Shown here: positions 63,657 to 64,000 of the stretch, in pieces
Numbering within the stretch: the first letter of the stretch is position 1
Layout: every line of letters begins with the position of its first letter
Assembly (NCBI RefSeq): GCF_014650115.1
Contig: NZ_BMUI01000018.1
Span: 1 to 64,000 of the forward strand
Direction: 5' to 3'
From: Streptomyces olivaceoviridis
GTDB lineage: Bacteria; Actinomycetota; Actinomycetes; Streptomycetales; Streptomycetaceae
Length of the DNA stretch: 64,000 nt
Position numbers and translations under genes: made by a program
Notes under the pieces: generated by a model
The model's database searches: none
Seen by the model: the letters and a program-made list of their open reading frames with translations, nothing else
What the model was told of the DNA's origin: nothing

Positions 63657-64000
63657 ACCGATCCTCGAAGTCAGCGGCCTGGTCAAGCACTACCCGCTCA
63701 CCCGGGGCGTCCTGTTCAAGAAGCAGATCGGCGCGGTCAAGGCCGTCGACGGCGTCGACTTCACCCTCGCCCAGGGCGAGACCCTCGGCATCGTCGGCGA
63801 ATCGGGCTGCGGCAAGTCCACCGTCGCCAGACTCCTGTGCGGCCTCGAACGACCCACCGCCGGCACCATCACGTTCAAGGGCGAGGACATCACCCGGCTG
63901 TCCGGCAAGGCCCTCAAAGCCGTGCGCCGCAACATCCAGATGGTGTTCCAGGACCCGTACACCTCCCTCAACCCCCGCATGACGGTCGGCGACATCATCG
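63649..64000 (+). CDS. Oligopeptide importer ATPase (OppF-like), third operon, cut by window edge
   Basis: The first 117 residues of an OppF-like ATPase: ILEVSGLVKHYPLTRGVLFK, Walker A GESGCGKSTVARLL, Q-loop MVFQDPYTSLNPRMTVGD. The gene continues past 64000. GGAGGGAG precedes the ATG at 63649. It completes the five-gene set of the third operon. Confidence 0.88.
   Translation, partial: MAEPILEVSGLVKHYPLTRGVLFKKQIGAVKAVDGVDFTLAQGETLGIVGESGCGKSTVARLLCGLERPTAGTITFKGEDITRLSGKALKAVRRNIQMVFQDPYTSLNPRMTVGDII

Overview
The window looks like a chromosomal segment of a Streptomyces (or very close relative). The DNA is uniformly very GC-rich, GTG/TTG starts are common, regulators are large (AfsR/SARP type, XRE-NB-ARC, PAS-GAF-SpoIIE phosphatase), and a gene set in the order bldKA-bldKE (oligopeptide importer needed for aerial growth) sits next to typA. 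No plasmid, phage, IS, CRISPR, tRNA or rRNA gene was recognised.

Left arm (1-2.7 kb): a broken Uma2-type nuclease gene, a second (paralogous) DNA polymerase III beta clamp and a YbaK-type aminoacyl-tRNA deacylase. 2.8-17.6 kb: a compact biosynthetic gene cluster without NRPS or PKS. Its core (8.5-13 kb) is an N-hydroxylating monooxygenase, a cupin, a methionyl-tRNA-synthetase-like enzyme and an FAD amino-acid oxidase. This is the gene set known from the Spb38/Spb40/Spb39 (and Tri/Pyr/For) systems, which join N6-hydroxylysine to glycine to make hydrazinoacetic acid. Here it is combined with three different ATP-grasp ligases, a BBE-type flavin oxidase, an amidinohydrolase of the dimethylargininase family, a small unknown protein and an MFS exporter. 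The two arms diverge from a strikingly symmetrical 96-bp region at 7063-7158. The likely product is a small hydrazine/hydrazide/azo (pseudo)peptide assembled by ATP-grasp enzymes; its structure cannot be read from the sequence.

17.6-28.7 kb: DUF885 peptidase-like gene translationally coupled to an XRE-NB-ARC regulator, a divergent AfsR-type SARP regulator, a convergent 54-aa exported peptide gene with 11-bp-spaced repeats in its promoter region, a hypothetical gene, a serpin, a DUF4190 membrane protein and a GntR/UTRA regulator. 28.7-40 kb: SPOR-like small protein, Nudix hydrolase, a HATPase anti-sigma-like protein, a PAS-GAF-SpoIIE-HATPase phosphatase, a coiled-coil membrane protein, a GH18-like exported protein, and a succinate dehydrogenase operon (anchor-SdhA-SdhB, Sdh1 type) preceded by a small gene.

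40-64 kb is devoted to family-5 solute-binding proteins and oligopeptide ABC importers. It holds an orphan LpqW-like lipoprotein next to typA (a pairing also found in mycobacteria), the bldK operon with a long structured leader, an inverted paralogous operon in the same gene order (52.5-58.7 kb), and a third operon (59.1 kb to the window edge, last ATPase truncated). The terminal ATPase genes of the first two operons share a 288-bp stretch differing at one base, in inverted orientation, which points to recent gene conversion or duplication. Hairpins lie between the binding-protein gene and the downstream permease gene in both bldK-type operons.
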